Notes: generated by a model from the letters alone, not told the origin. A stretch of DNA of 64,000 nucleotides from Cyathus striatus (GCA_025738555.1 JAOVFP010000023.1:1116001-1180000), one strand, 5' to 3'. Shown: positions 1-11,783, counted from the first letter of the stretch. Numbers and translations: made by a program.

Positions 1-149
1 CTAGCTTCTTGCACTGCAACTTCCCCTCGCTCCCTTCACGAAAATGACACATTTTTGTTACTTTGACCTGCACACCCTTTCACGTCTTTCTCGCCCTGAA
101 CTTCAGGAAACTGCCTTGGTAATTAATTAATGACTCCTAAGTGGATTTT

Positions 150-1827
150 ATGTTATCTGACTACGATGTTAAAGAACGAAACTATTATGAAGCGCCTGCT
201 GGCTGCCAAACCAGGCGACAGGAGGTAGCGGTAAACTGTCGCGTTTAACCTTTGCAGTCGCTAATGATGACTTCAGTTCAGACTTCAACATAAGTTCTAG
301 TGAGGCGCCATTAACCGCTGGTAACCTTGCAACGCATAACACCTGTATGCCTTTCCCCGGGTTCTTCATTATTGTTATATAACTTATTCAAATCTCAGTC
401 ATTGGGATACCTTCGGATGCTCTACATGTCCCTCGCCGTCCTAAACTACCACCGCAACCACGATCGGACTACTCATTCCCATCGCCGGTGAGCTCGGAAA
501 TCGGCAACGATGAACTGTTAGCCAATCAAGAGCAACTTAAAGCAACTGTTCATATGATGGCTAGCATGGACAGCCAGCAAAAGGTTGCACTTCAAGAAAT
601 CCATAACCTTCAAACTGCTGCTGAGGATCTTCGAGAGCAAGTTGTACTATTAAGGCAGAAAATCGTTGGTCAGCGCAGTCGGCGACAACGCCTTCAGCTG
701 TATATGTTATACTGGCGAAAGAACCATTGCATTGGTCCTACAAAGAGGTGTGGGATTATCCTTTGCGTATCTGGGATGAAAGATTTCCGGACCTATTCCA
801 AATGGAAGTTACATCGAGCAATGGCGAAGGGCCAACAGAAGAAGAGAGGGAAGGCATTATTGCCGGAAGAGCTATGGCATGTAAGTGTTGCTTTGTCACT
901 GAGTATACCCATGGTTATATCGACTTCACTTCAGAAAGCATATGATTGAGCAGATCGATCGTCCCATAGAAGATACTGATCATTATGATTTCCTTGAGTG
1001 TACCATGTAAGGCTACTACGAATCTTCTCGCGTTCCTTTTTTACGCACTAAACGCAATCACTCTAGCCCCTGCAAGTTCGGCAAACCCAGAGGTGATCCA
1101 ATATCCTGATCATGAAGAACTTGAAAATGAGAGTCTGTAAGTTTCATGCATGTTGTTACTAGCTTCAGCCGACTCAAAATGTGTTTGTTTTAGTGCATCT
1201 GGTATCGCAAACGTTTTAGCTCACTCGAAAGAATCTATCCTCTGGTACGTCATAAATAGTTCTCTTCTGCATTATCTTATAATATCGGTACAGTCCATCC
1301 CATCCTAAGCGGCGTAGAGAAGAAGACGAAGATGAGACCCCGGTGGATGCCGAAAGATACCAGCCACGAACTTGCAGAAACGTAGGCAAGCAGCGTTCGA
1401 CCAGTTTGCAACAAAGCAATCCTGGTTCAAGCCGAAAAGGCGAGGAGAAAATGTCTACTGATGAGGTGCAACGTATGCAGGAGGAAGCGGAACGTGAGCA
1501 CTTACATGGAGAGCAAGAGACCGAAAACGATAATAATAAAAGTATGTCATTGCTACCTTAGGACTTTGGGCGGAGGAGATTGAGGAAGACGAAGCCGTCA
1601 GCATGATTGTGGAAAGTCAACACTCGTCAGAGATGATTGACGACAGAAGACCTCCGACCCCCATCCCCTCATCGGAAAAAGTGGAAGAGAATCAGAGAAA
1701 GCAGTACTCCCGCACGACTCGAAATGCTACAAAACCTACTTCGCAGACTGACAAGGGTTCTACACAGTGTCGGAGGCCAAAACACTCCACCACTGTTCGC
1801 CAGAAACTTAACTCTAGAATCATTTGA
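150..1827 (+). CDS. Uncharacterised coiled-coil protein, reading frame broken
   Basis: I do not recognise this protein. The ATG at 150 opens a coding-like reading (MLSDYDVKERNYYEAP). It continues, after a frame change at the GG of 221-222, to an intron at about 345-398 (GTATGC...CTCAG). A proline-rich segment follows, then a heptad-like coiled coil (about 488-660), then a Trp/Tyr-rich segment (about 700-880, containing KEPLHWSYKEVWDY), then a charged Glu/Arg-rich tail ending with TGA at 1827. To read through, the frame must slip at AAAA 659-662 and again at the A run near 1537-1540, each time as if one base were missing. Further small introns lie at about 881-938 and 1009-1240, but their joins are unclear. 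The low-complexity polar tail suggests a nuclear or cytosolic protein, which is inference only. It could be a pseudogene; the similar breaks in unrelated genes nearby make assembly indels more likely. Confidence 0.45.
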
Positions 1828-2106
1828 AGTTTGGTTTAATTTCTCAGCATCTGTATACTTGTATTTTATATATACACAAGCTTTGCTTTATTACCTTGCA
1901 AGTCAAGAATGTCACTGCAGTAATTGATGGCCTGAATATTATTGTCGAACATCGCAGACATGGTCAGTGTGAAATGGTAAAGGAGCTATTATTAGATCCA
2001 TGTCCGATACAATAGCAATAATACAAATGTTCACTCCAAGAAAGCGTATACCAACAAAGAATGACAAAGAGGTCGTAAAAGAAAGGCGTAACAGAAACAA
2101 CGAACA

Positions 2107-5100
2107 CTAATATCCTCTAAATGCTCCCCGACCTGCAAGATTATCACTACTCTGTCCATGTTGTTGATGTTGATGTTGTAGCTGCTGTTGTGAAGGGTTT
2201 TGTTGAGGTGGGGGATACGACTGCGTGGGTGTTTGAGAGCGTTGATAGTGTACGTCGTTATTGGTATGCAGTGTGGGACTTGGGGAGTAGCTGAGACCAG
2301 GTGGGTGGGGTGAAAAGCTGCGATCTTGGGAGCGGTGCAAAGGTGCTTCTCTTGAAAATGTTGCACTATCATTGAAATTCTGATAGATGTTCGGAGGAAT
2401 AGATGGTGTCAAGGTTTGTTGCGAGGACAAGGCCTGCTGCTGGTAAAAGTCCATAGAGCGAGGGCTGAGCAATGGCTCTTTCATAGAATCGATGTGAGTC
2501 AGTTCGATATCAGATGAAGAAGCCATATTCCCTCTAGGACCCTTTGCAATATACTGATCGTAGCCGCTGGGTTTCGAGCCGACATTGGTATAGTACTGGG
2601 ATTTCGAAGTTTGTAGCGTCGATGCATTGTCGCCAAGTATGTTCGTAGATGCCATTGAACGCTGGTCCCAGTCCAGCTCGCCACGATCACGTTGATAGAG
2701 AGCAGGGTCATATTCAAGATCATTCTATAAATGTATAATTAACGCAATAGGACCTACTGGAATAAGGAAAGCATACCTGATTGATAGCAGCAATCTTAAT
2801 ACCACCAGGAACAATTTGTGTCTCCATTTGTTGTCCACCATATTCGTTCAACTTCGCTTGCTGCCGACCTATATTTCCACTGTACACCTGAGTCAACAAA
2901 TGCATCATTTTGGCATGTAACATCGGCGTGAAGAGCTCAGCATGCAACGCAGGATGGCCAAAGCGCTTTTCGAGGCGATTTCCGCGGGCATCCGCACGTT
3001 CTGAGTGGGTCTTAGCCAACCGAATTTCTTCCTCCGTTGGATTGAAATATTTAAATGCGGGTAGATATTTACGGTTGATGTAAATCTTAAAAGCAATAAT
3101 GAAGAAGATCGGAGGGATGGTTGACAGCCACTGGAATGAAGAAAATCGGAATTGAAGTCCAATGGCTAACAACAATGTTAGCTATTAATCAACATGACAT
3201 AACAAGTCAACCTACTAAGAACCATGAGTGCCTGCATCAATAGCACCGAGAAGAGTAGACGGTTGATAACAACGTTCCATAATCGCTATAAAATGCGAGG
3301 GGAATATTAATCTTAGTTACGCTGGTAAATATGCTTGTACTTACTCCTCCGCTCTCGACTTTAGACACAAACACGAACATTAGCTGATATTTGTATACCC
3401 AAGAGCTCATCCAGAAAACAATTGCGGCCGCGACTGCGACCAACGGCGCAAGTGGAGCAAAAACAAGTCCAACAGCACCCATGAACAACTGAACGTTCGT
3501 TAGTACAGCTTGTGCAGCCATTTTGTTGACGAAGGACATACGATATTAGTACTAGATTAACGAGAGTTCATAAGTACCAAAGTAATACATAAAAAGTGTA
3601 TAAACGCACTAATATATGGCGTATTGGAATTCGGGGGGTTGCGTCCATTCACGGATGTCACGAGGGGTTCGACCGAAAACGCTGAGGATGCACAGTTAAG
3701 ATTATACACAGAAGCGCTGCTAACTACTTACTGTGTCTTAAATGAAATCCACACCAAATTGATGATTTGAGCAAGATCAAAGACAGCCAGGAAGCCACGG
3801 AGACTGAAGCGATGATAAGATATAGGAAACTAACAACCGAACAATAAATACGTACGGGAAGAATGTCAACCAGTATGACGACTGATTGATATAAGTAGTG
3901 TTGATGGTATCGGGGAGTGTGTGTAGGTTGTCCAAAATCTCGGAGAAGCTGGCTTTCTTTCCGATCTCGTTAATAATCACTTTTACTGAATCTGTTACAC
4001 TAGCTTAAGTGCGATCAATGATAAATAACAGGTAACACGCACTGAATATGACACCAATCAAGGTGAAGATAACGAGCTGACTGACCACCAAGAAAGCAAA
4101 GTAGCGAGCAATAACAGCCCGATCGAGCTTCGAATGTGTCAACGCACCCATATACTATAGGAAACAGTTATTTAGGTCGAGTAAAACACAAAAAATGAAT
4201 CTAGCTTACTCGTGTTAAGTACCTCATAAGAACGGGGAGTAAGAAGCCGAAGAGACCAGAAACTGCAGGTGGCAGCACACCAGAAACAAATGCGAACGAG
4301 AGATGGTTTGCATCAAACCACGTTTGCAAAAATGGGACATATGCTCGCAACGAGTCCAAGTTGGCCAAGGCGGATATGATAAGCAACGGAACGGTATTGA
4401 CAAAGCACACCAGAACTAGCCACCAAATACCAATCATTTTCTTGCGTGCAAGCTCACCATCCGACTTGTTCAGGTTTTCCCAAACGATGTCTTTGGGATT
4501 TGGGGCGAGCTCGATAGTGGTTCCCTTCGGATGCTTTCCGGATAGCATTCTCGCCACGATATGTGCATATGGGACGGCTGCCATGCTGGCAAAACCATAG
4601 TTCTCTGCCTTGCGGGTGTCGATTTGGGCACGATACTCTTCAATGGCTGCTTCAGTGCGCTTAAGTTTTGCACTAACGCTAATATTAGGCGTGAACGATG
4701 TAAAGACATGTATGATCCTTACGTATAGAAGTCAATAGCATCCTTCTTGACACCACCACATCCGCAAGTTCCACCCACACGAATCATGGGCCGCTTGGGT
4801 CTTATCTTTCCATTTTTGAGGTACTTGACAAGAATTTCCTCAAACTCGCGGACTGTCTGGTTGTGGTATTCGATAAGTTCAGGGAGTTTGCCGACTTTTC
4901 TTCCAATGTGCACACTCGTGGTCGGGTAGGGAACTTTAACGCTCTCAAAAACGGCGCGGAGGCCTTCGTCTGTCTGATGTTTCTTGGGTACATGAAGAAC
5001 CTGTAGAGTCCTGGCATAGAAACTTTGAAGATGTTCTGGAGAGCGGAACCAGGCGTGGCGAAGTTTGACCATTCGAAGCCAGTGGTGGTTGACGGCATAG

Positions 5101-5879
5101 ATGATGAGGAAGGTAATGAGGTAGGTGGCGACGACATGGGCATAAAGGAACGAGCCGCTAACATCGCGGATGGTGAGTATACTGAGAATATCTCTTTTCT
5201 TCGCAGCTACATTCTTCAGGTTGTAGACGACATTGATGGGCACGAGGATGGTGCAGCAGATAATGGCTATTCCACTGAACAACCACCGCATGAGGCGGCC
5301 AAAGCGAAGGAAAGCGACAGCATCCAGACCAATTTGTCAAGCAGTTCAGGTTCTTTGGTGTGTATGAGCGGAGGTAGCCATCCCAAGACTGAATCGGAAA
5401 TTCGTGGTGGAGGCTTATCGCCAACGTGATACTTGACTTTGGGCTCGTAGATGATCTGTTGAAGGGTATTAGCAGATTATTAGATTGTTGTTTGCAATAA
5501 CGAGACTTGGTTCAGAACTGCTAGCTAGCGCGAACATGCGGAAAGTCGCGATCGACGAACCCTTCATTTCGATCGCGCCGGGTCAATAATTGACGCTCTC
5601 TATGTTACGACGAGCTGTGATGTAGCTCTGCCAACGCAAAGCGCCCAGAAATGCAACGAAAAAACTTGCCTTGTTTTTTGGACGTAGTAAGTTGAAGACG
5701 AGGATGGTGACGACCTGTGGCAAACAGTAATTAGACATGAAAGCATAGATGATAAACGAGGTGTGAAAGCGCACAGAAATCACCGCCATTAGTGCGACCT
5801 GCGAACCAACAGCTTCGGGGGCCAGTGTTCTAGAGTTATCGTTGAAGATATTGTCTGCGCCATCTTCTATTCCTGACAT
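2107..5879 (-). CDS. CSC1: CSC1/OSCA-family osmosensitive cation channel (DUF221/RSN1_7TM)
   Basis: Predicted multi-span plasma-membrane channel of the CSC1/OSCA/TMEM63 family, which opens to osmotic or mechanical stimuli and passes calcium. The start ATG at 5879 gives MSGIEDGADNIFND. Exons 1 and 2 (5775-5879, 5670-5714) carry the first membrane segment, ending LLRPKNK. Exon 3 carries the family signature IIYEPKVKYHVGDKPPPRI and the cytosolic domain (about 4733-5040). Later exons hold the long cytosolic loop and the 7TM core (about 3240-4580). The C-terminus is a polar Gln/Ser/Pro-rich tail ending GRGAFRGY. Intron 2 (5456-5669) appears to use a GC donor. The frame slips at TTT 5333-5335: one missing base separates PELLDK from GLDAVAFLRFGRLMRW. 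Everything else reads well, so I regard the gene as functional with a probable sequence error. It has about ten introns. Confidence 0.9.
5456..5669 (-). other. Probable GC-AG intron in the CSC1 gene
   Basis: Read on the minus strand, the exon ends CCAAAAAACAAG and the intron begins GCAAGT, the consensus for a non-canonical GC donor (AG|GCAAGT). The intron ends CTTCAACAG just before the codons for IIYEPKVKYH. Both exon ends match the protein family without any gap. No GT donor near this place keeps the frame. Confidence 0.65.
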
Positions 5880-6322
5880 TGTAGAGGGGGTAGAGTTGAG
5901 TGGAGAGCAGGCTGTGAGAGCGAGAATGAAGTGGTGCAAAGAAAGCAAGAAAGCAGGAAAGGCCAAAGGCGAAAGGAACGTGGAGATACGGGGCAGAGCC
6001 GCAGTAAAGAAAGGAGAATGAATATGCAGAAGAGCTAAAGAAGGCGGGAAGGAGTGGAGGGGAGTGGAGACTTGTTTGTGACAAGTGGTACCAGGAAAGT
6101 GCAAGTGGGCCTTTGTAGAAACACCACCAACATTATGACTATCAGCGCCCTTACCCCCTTTCGGCAAACAACGCCTCCAACATTCAATTGTTCACTTTTC
6201 TATTTTACACTACAAGTAACCTATATTATAAAGTAATTAATACTTTGTCTCCAAATACACTTCTCCTCGGCCATGTGCTTTCACCAGCCAGCACACTCCC
6301 ACCCACTACCCCTAAAATACCC

Positions 6323-7499
6323 TCACGCTTCCTTCCCCAGCAGTCCGTTCAGTACACGGCTAACCTGCCCAATCCCCTCCCGTACCCTGTCTCTGTCGCC
6401 CTCCCTGATGCGGTGCATAAACCGCCCCTCAAACTTGTCCGGGTGAAACCGTAAAAATGTCTCCCGCAGCCTTTCCTTCCTCGCTTTCTTCACCTTTTCT
6501 TCGTCCATCTCCTCAGTTGTGTCTGCGGAGACAAGGGGCAGAATAAACGCAGAAATGGCCTCCGCCGTTAGATCGCCTACTGTAATCAAAGGCGAATCGG
6601 TATGATTTCCTCCCCGCTTCTTCTCAGGCTTTTGCCGGTGCGCAGCCACGATCGGCCATGGGATGTCGTCGAAGTGAAGCTTCGATTCTGCACCGCTTTC
6701 GTCTCCGTGTAGTGTGAGCAACAACTTCCAGCGTGAATGATACTCCTCCCGGGCGTGTTCCATCTTATGCGACTCGCGCTCACACCTTCTCCTTCTCTCC
6801 TCTTCCTTAGCTTGCTTTTCGAACTGCTCCCTCTTCTTTGCGCGCCTTTGCCTCCGCTTTTTGGGCCGCACGGGCAGCTTTTCTTCGCTGCCGTTCTTCA
6901 TATTCTTTAGCGTGAGTCTTCCTGCGGTTAAGTGTTACCAAAGTCCTCACAACGCTAATAAGTTGAAGTTCAGATACCGACCTATACATCCCCATCCTAA
7001 CCCATTCCGTGTACTCTTCGTCATCCATAAACTGAGGGTCGAGTTTCATAGCATCATCAAACTCGTCATCGGGTATGGCTTGCCGCTTAGAACTTGATGA
7101 GCGCCAACGATCGGGAACATGCGCAAAGTCATTGAGCCGCGCTTCAACGCTATCCAAGCGTTCGTCGTCGCCCAAGGCATCAAACATCTTCTCCCTGAAC
7201 CGCTGCTCCTCTAGTTCGGCAGCGTAGTCTTCCATAGACTTATGAGTGTTACACGCGGAACCAGCGGGTTGAGGTCCGTATTCTTCTTCATCCTCATCAC
7301 TGGAGGCCCATTTCCTACGTGAATGAGATTCACTCATGTCCTCATCCTGATGATATCGTTTATGCGAGTGCGAACCGGAGGCCGCCTCATAGTCGTGGTC
7401 ATATGCATGGCTTCGCTTGCGTTTCGCTCTCCTTTGTTCCTTACGTAGTTTGTGTTGTGCTTCCTCCTCTGGAGTACGTTTAAGATGCAGCTTTGGCAT
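6323..7499 (-). CDS. NFKBIL1-like (IkappaBL-type) nuclear protein
   Basis: The protein resembles the C-terminal part of NF-kappa-B inhibitor-like protein 1, a conserved eukaryotic protein tied to mRNA processing. The start ATG at 7499 gives MPKLHLKRTPEEEAQHK. The N-terminal half is very basic and acidic by turns (KRKRS, DEDEEEYGP), with DDEFDDAMKLDPQF and EEYTEWVRMGMYR. It is followed by a helical Arg/Lys/Glu-rich stretch and the diagnostic end ERLRETFLRFHPDKFEGRF. A 60-nt intron (6922-6981) is stop-free and a multiple of three, so retaining it would insert 20 residues. Downstream of it the frame must skip one base at CCC 6829-6831: removing one C restores a continuous helix (KEEEQFEKQAKEEERRRR). 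No plausible intron explains this shift. I read it as an assembly indel in a real gene; a recent mutation is the alternative. Confidence 0.8.
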
Positions 7500-7708
7500 G
7501 CAGAACGGAAAGTATGATGTAGAACATAGAGTGAGAAGGGTGACCGCACATGCGGTCTTTGTTTGGCGCGGGGGCTGTCAATATATGGGAGCAAACAATG
7601 GACTGATTGTTGGCAGAAAGCGCGACGAATTGGCGATGAAAGGTTTTCAAGTAAAATAAAACATAGTTTATAGTCGAATAACGTACATAGACACAGCAGA
7701 TTCCACGC

Positions 7709-8330
7709 TCATGGGTCCGATTTGCGAAACGGACGAATCACTGACTTACGAATTGGTTCAATTATTCGGCGAGAGAATATGGGAGACAGGTATAGAGACG
7801 CCCCAATCCTAACGGGGAGAAGAGCCTGATATGTTAAGATTCGTTACGGTACGTTGATGATGAAGGAATACAGAGACTATTTACCTTGGTAGTTGCGTAG
7901 GCTGCAATAGCGTTGGCCACATCGCCAGGATGTGACCAGGAGCATGGAAGTCTTCAAGACTGTCGTCTGCAGCGCCAGACATTCTTTTCTCATAGCCAAA
8001 CACGCCATAACGTCTCCCAACCTTCGCAGCCCACTTGTCGCCCTCCTCGACCCAGTTCTTCAACATATCTTTGACATCATATATAGGTGTATGGATTGAA
8101 GAGGTAGTGGGATTCGAATTGACATCTGTTATCAGGGCAACAACGCGTTCGCCAACGCCCAGTGCGCGGAAGGAGTAGAAAAGACCAAAGAGTGGAGCAA
8201 TTGCAGTGAGCTCATGGAGAATGCCGAAAGAGAGGATAAGAGAGGGAAGAGGAGCGCCTGTGCGAGTTGCTATGGCGTTCAGAGCTTGCCTGTAAGCTGG
8301 GAAGGACTGTTTGGGTCCAGCTGCGGGCAT
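7709..8330 (-). CDS. Conserved fungal hypothetical protein, probably mitochondrial membrane
   Basis: A small protein of about 175 residues with a hydrophobic segment near residues 28-55 (LILSFGILHELTAIAPLFGL). A second conserved block contains VGRRYGVFGYEKR, and the C-terminal block reads ALLPVRIGASLYLSPIFSRR followed by basic residues. I know this layout from uncharacterised basidiomycete proteins, but I cannot assign a biochemical role. A 59-nt intron lies at 7826-7884. The frame changes at GG 7925-7926: with one extra G the text runs GHILGDVANAIAAYATTK straight into the last exon, so one base appears to be missing. The start at 8330 is chosen because it is the first ATG and lies 200 bp from the divergent gene at 8531. 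Mitochondrial placement is inference from composition. Confidence 0.7.
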
Positions 8331-8530
8331 ACTTCAGTCTTTGATAGTAAGTAGAAGCAAAGAGAGGTAAGCGCCCGCAATCATAACCCTAAATAACAAA
8401 AAATTCCGACACCATCCTCGCTTACTCCGTCTCTGATCAGTTCTCTTTCCGTAGAACAACGCCCTGTCGCGTTCATTTCTGTCGCTGCCTGGCCCAGCGT
8501 TGAGGCGAAGCTATATAATATACACTCTTC
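8331..8530. promoter_or_regulatory. Shared divergent promoter region
   Basis: Only 200 bp separate the start codons of the minus-strand gene ending its 5' side at 8330 and the plus-strand gene starting at 8531. Both products look mitochondrial, so a shared bidirectional promoter is plausible. A TATA-like stretch (TATATAATATA, about 8513-8523) sits immediately before the plus-strand ATG, rather too close to be a standard TATA box. No other specific element was recognised. Confidence 0.4.
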
Positions 8531-10315
8531 ATGCTCCAGTCTACAGCTTCCCGCGTTCCTCGCAGGGTACCGCGCCCTCTCCTTTCCTCAAATGAACCCA
8601 TCCGATCGGCCAGCACGGCGGTGCAAGCTAAACCAAAACCTGGAGCAGTTCTGCCACGATTCTCTCTGCCGCTACCAACATACAGAGACAAAGGAGCGCG
8701 CACTGTCTATGGGAGATTCTTCGACTTGGTTCCTTCTATAGCGCAAGCGATGGCGGCTCTTCGCGCTATTGAGCAGAAGTACGGACGCGTAGCTGATTTC
8801 AAGTTTCACCGTGTGAGCATTTGCGTCCATTCTAATCCTTAGCCTTGGCTTTTAACATGAATTGCCGCAGGACTTCGAAATTCCATCGAATCTCCAGTTA
8901 CACTTCCTTGTCAGGTTCCATAACGCAGAGAGTGTGAAATTGCTCCCGGACGAAGGCGAAACAATACACATTGAATCTCCCGATGTCAATATTTATCGGG
9001 AGGGGGGCATAAGCTTGAAAGAGCTGATTCCACAAGTTCTTCCAAAGGGCGAGATGAAAATTTCCAATCCTTGCTTTTATCAGGGTTTTCGCAAAGGGAG
9101 CTGAAGTCAATTAAACCTATCTCATTCAAGTTGCAACATACGCGTAGGGGTTATATATTGTCTCTCCACCGTATTTTGCTCACTCACACACACACCAGAT
9201 ATGGTGTTGTCCAGTCGTTCTCAAACAATTGTCAGAGGTCGAAGCACTGCACTAGATGTATCACGGTCTTTCCTTAAGTGGGGCGGCTTCTACAATCTAC
9301 CGAAAATGGGCCCCGATTAATTGAAGATCTTGAGCTGTTCTCCGACAATACTGCTGCTACAGATCATATAAGAATGCGCCGTGTTTTACAGAAACATTCT
9401 GCTGTGCTAGGTGTGCGTAATCCATGTGAAATAACCAGACGAGAAAATGTGACAGCAACTGCTCCTATCAAATGGGAATCCATACCTGGCCTTGAAGATG
9501 CCTCAGTTGCTGCAGAAGATCCTTCAGAAACTATTCAAGCAGAGGTTTCTGCTTCACGGCATACCAGATTGCGTGGAAGGCTCTCTGAAGCTGATACTAT
9601 CCAGAAAGAGGTTTCTACTGTACAGCAAGCCATACAGCATAAAGCGCAACAAGATATCGACTCAGCCTCTCGGTTGTCGCAACGGTCTGCTACGACCCCA
9701 AGGCCTACTCCAATAGAAACACCGAAAGGATCTGTACTTCCTGAAATAAACGAAATACCCATCGACCGAGACGCCAACGTCGTTAGCAAAAAGCAACCCG
9801 TGGCCCGCGATAGTAAAGTGAACAGAACTAATGCACAAGAAAAGCAAGCTACTATAGCACAATCCGTCGTTCAGGTTGCTGTCGGAAGGGGATCCGCTGA
9901 GCGCGACAGTCAGGCAAAGTTAGCCGAGTTAAAACAAAGGGCTGTAGAGCTCGAGGCGGCCAATGCGCGTTTGAAGGCCGCAGAGATCGAGGCTGCCGCT
10001 CGTTTGAAGACCGCCAAGATCGCTGCCGACAAAGCTAAACTGGACGCTCAACTAAAAGCTGCCAAACGTGCCGCTAACAGATTGGCCGGTAAGAGAGGCG
10101 TGACACAGTCTACGAAGGTTGAAGAGGAGATGGTGGCTTTGAAGGAGGTTGACTTTAGGCCTTCATTCAAAATGAGGCCCGAGGTTAAGGCGAAGATGGA
10201 AGAGCAGCTGGAAGGGGAGATGGAAGAGGAGACAGAAAAGGAGATGGAAAAGAAGAAGAGTACCGAGAGTCTAGCCAGCAGGATTACTTCATTTTTCAAG
10301 CTTGGTAGTCGGTAG
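8531..10315 (+). CDS. Conserved basidiomycete hypothetical protein with mitochondrial-type N-terminus and long helical tail
   Basis: The N-terminus (MLQSTASRVPRRVPRPLLSS) is Arg/Ser-rich without acids, as in a mitochondrial presequence. Exon 1 (8531-8812) reads VYGRFFDLVPSIAQAMAALR and ends FKFHR. Exon 2 starts at 8871 with DFEIPSNLQLHFLVRF. A second intron at 9144-9198 (GTAGGG...CACCAG) joins LQHTH to MVLSSRSQTIVRGRS, followed by FLKWGGFYNLPK. Two frame changes are needed, both as if one base were missing: at the A/T run near 9057-9061 and at GGGCCCC 9308-9314. An added G at the second site gives KMGPRLIEDLELF. The last third (about 9900-10290) is an Ala/Lys/Glu helix, probably a coiled coil, ending SLASRITSFFKLGSR. 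The function is unknown. The breaks could mean a pseudogene, but splice sites and codon structure are well kept. Confidence 0.65.
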
Positions 10316-10579
10316 CTAGTAATTGAAAACTAGTACTATACACTTATGACTAATTACTTAATTGGGGATGGAACAGATGGAAGCTATGTTTTGACTCTGG
10401 AGCAAAACATAAGAATACTGAAATTCCCACGATAATCTAAGTGCAGTGTTATCTTATCTCTATTATTAGTCTTTGTTTTAAACACAAGTCATTGCATAAC
10501 TCCTCCACAGAGTTTCGGTACGCCAACACTAAGCACCCCCTCAAGATTTTCGACGGCGCCGGCACACTTCAAGACAAAA

Positions 10580-11238
10580 ATGGGTTCCACTAGGTGAGTA
10601 CTGGCTGTTCAGGACACGTAGGATGCTGTCGCGCCCAGAATCATGGATTTAGACGGATGGATTTGGATGGATGGCGACTGGGATTTGTGGATGACGATGC
10701 TGTTGTGAAGAGATTCTGCATTCTGGCCTCCTTCCACTTCCTGCAAACCGGGAATGCTAAATCAGCTCCTCTAGGTTGTACTCCAAGGGTCGTGTCCTTG
10801 GCCACAAGCGTGCTAAGCGTAACACCCGTCCCAACACCTCTTTAATTCAAATTGAGGGTGTCGCAACGAAGGAGGATGCTCAATTTTACCTTGGCAAGGT
10901 ATGTTGAAATATAGCAGGCAATTATCTTCAAGTAACATTTCTTACAGCGGGTTGCATACGTTTACAAGGCGAAGAGGGAGATACAGGGCTCTAAAATTCG
11001 TGTCATCTGGGGGTACGCTGGCTTATACACTACAGTGTTGACAACATCTAACTTGGTTTTGTTGTGCAGTCGTGTCACTAGACCACATGGATCTTCTGGT
11101 GTTGTCAAATCAAAATTCCGCCACAACCTTCCTCCCCGTGCATTCGGTGCCTCTGTCCGGGTGGTACGCATCATCACCGTATTATTCGTTGTCTGAATAC
11201 TGATCATTTTCTAGATGCTTTACCCTTCGACTATTTGA
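10580..11238 (+). CDS. RPL33: 60S ribosomal protein eL33 (L33/L35a)
   Basis: Structural protein of the large cytosolic ribosomal subunit. Five exons splice cleanly: 10580-10593, 10775-10898, 10948-11012, 11070-11163 and 11215-11238. The product begins [20 protein letters not shown]. It includes [40 protein letters not shown] and [20 protein letters not shown], and ends with the family hallmark VMLYPSTI. The length of about 106 residues matches the family. A first intron directly after a five-residue exon is typical of ribosomal protein genes. Intron 1 (181 nt) was checked for a box C/D snoRNA; no clear C and D box pair was found. The frame is intact. Confidence 0.97.
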
Positions 11239-11783
11239 TCGTACATACGCGCATGGCCTTTTATCTCCTTTCTTCATATCGTATGTTGCAATATGACATG
11301 TTTGCATGCAGCCGTCGTGAATCTCAAAAGTCTGAAATACCATGTACACTTTCTTATGTTCAGCTGCGAGTGCATTCAATTTTTCGTTATATTTCGCTCA
11401 GGATCTCGCGTTTACCCAACGCTTTACCTCAACAAATGAAAAGTTGTATCAATAAATATAAAGACAGACAATTATGCTTCCGTGAATCCGTGGTTGCTCC
11501 TCAGGCTCGTCATAATGGCTGTCTATAAGTTGTTGAGATGCAAATTGCAAGTACAACGACGTGACCACGGCTTAATTTTGTGGGATGCATAGCTGGTCGA
11601 TCATTTATGTACCATACGTTGTGTGGTAAGTAGCAGGTGGTAGTTTGGTGGTAGCGCTTATCGTTAACCGGTTTACCGGATCTTAATTTCGGAACCTACT
11701 TAAAGCTTGAAGCTTGCCAACCTGCATATGCACCTCGTACAGCAGTCCTCATCTTATACTTAGCTTGCTATTCACAATCTAGC

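Noticed and set aside
10048..10299. Ser/Phe-rich minus-strand frame
   Set aside because: Complement of the Ala/Lys/Glu helix in the 8531-10315 gene.
10594..10774. Possible snoRNA in the first intron of the eL33 gene
   Set aside because: A GGATGACGA word resembles box C but no box D or terminal stem was found.
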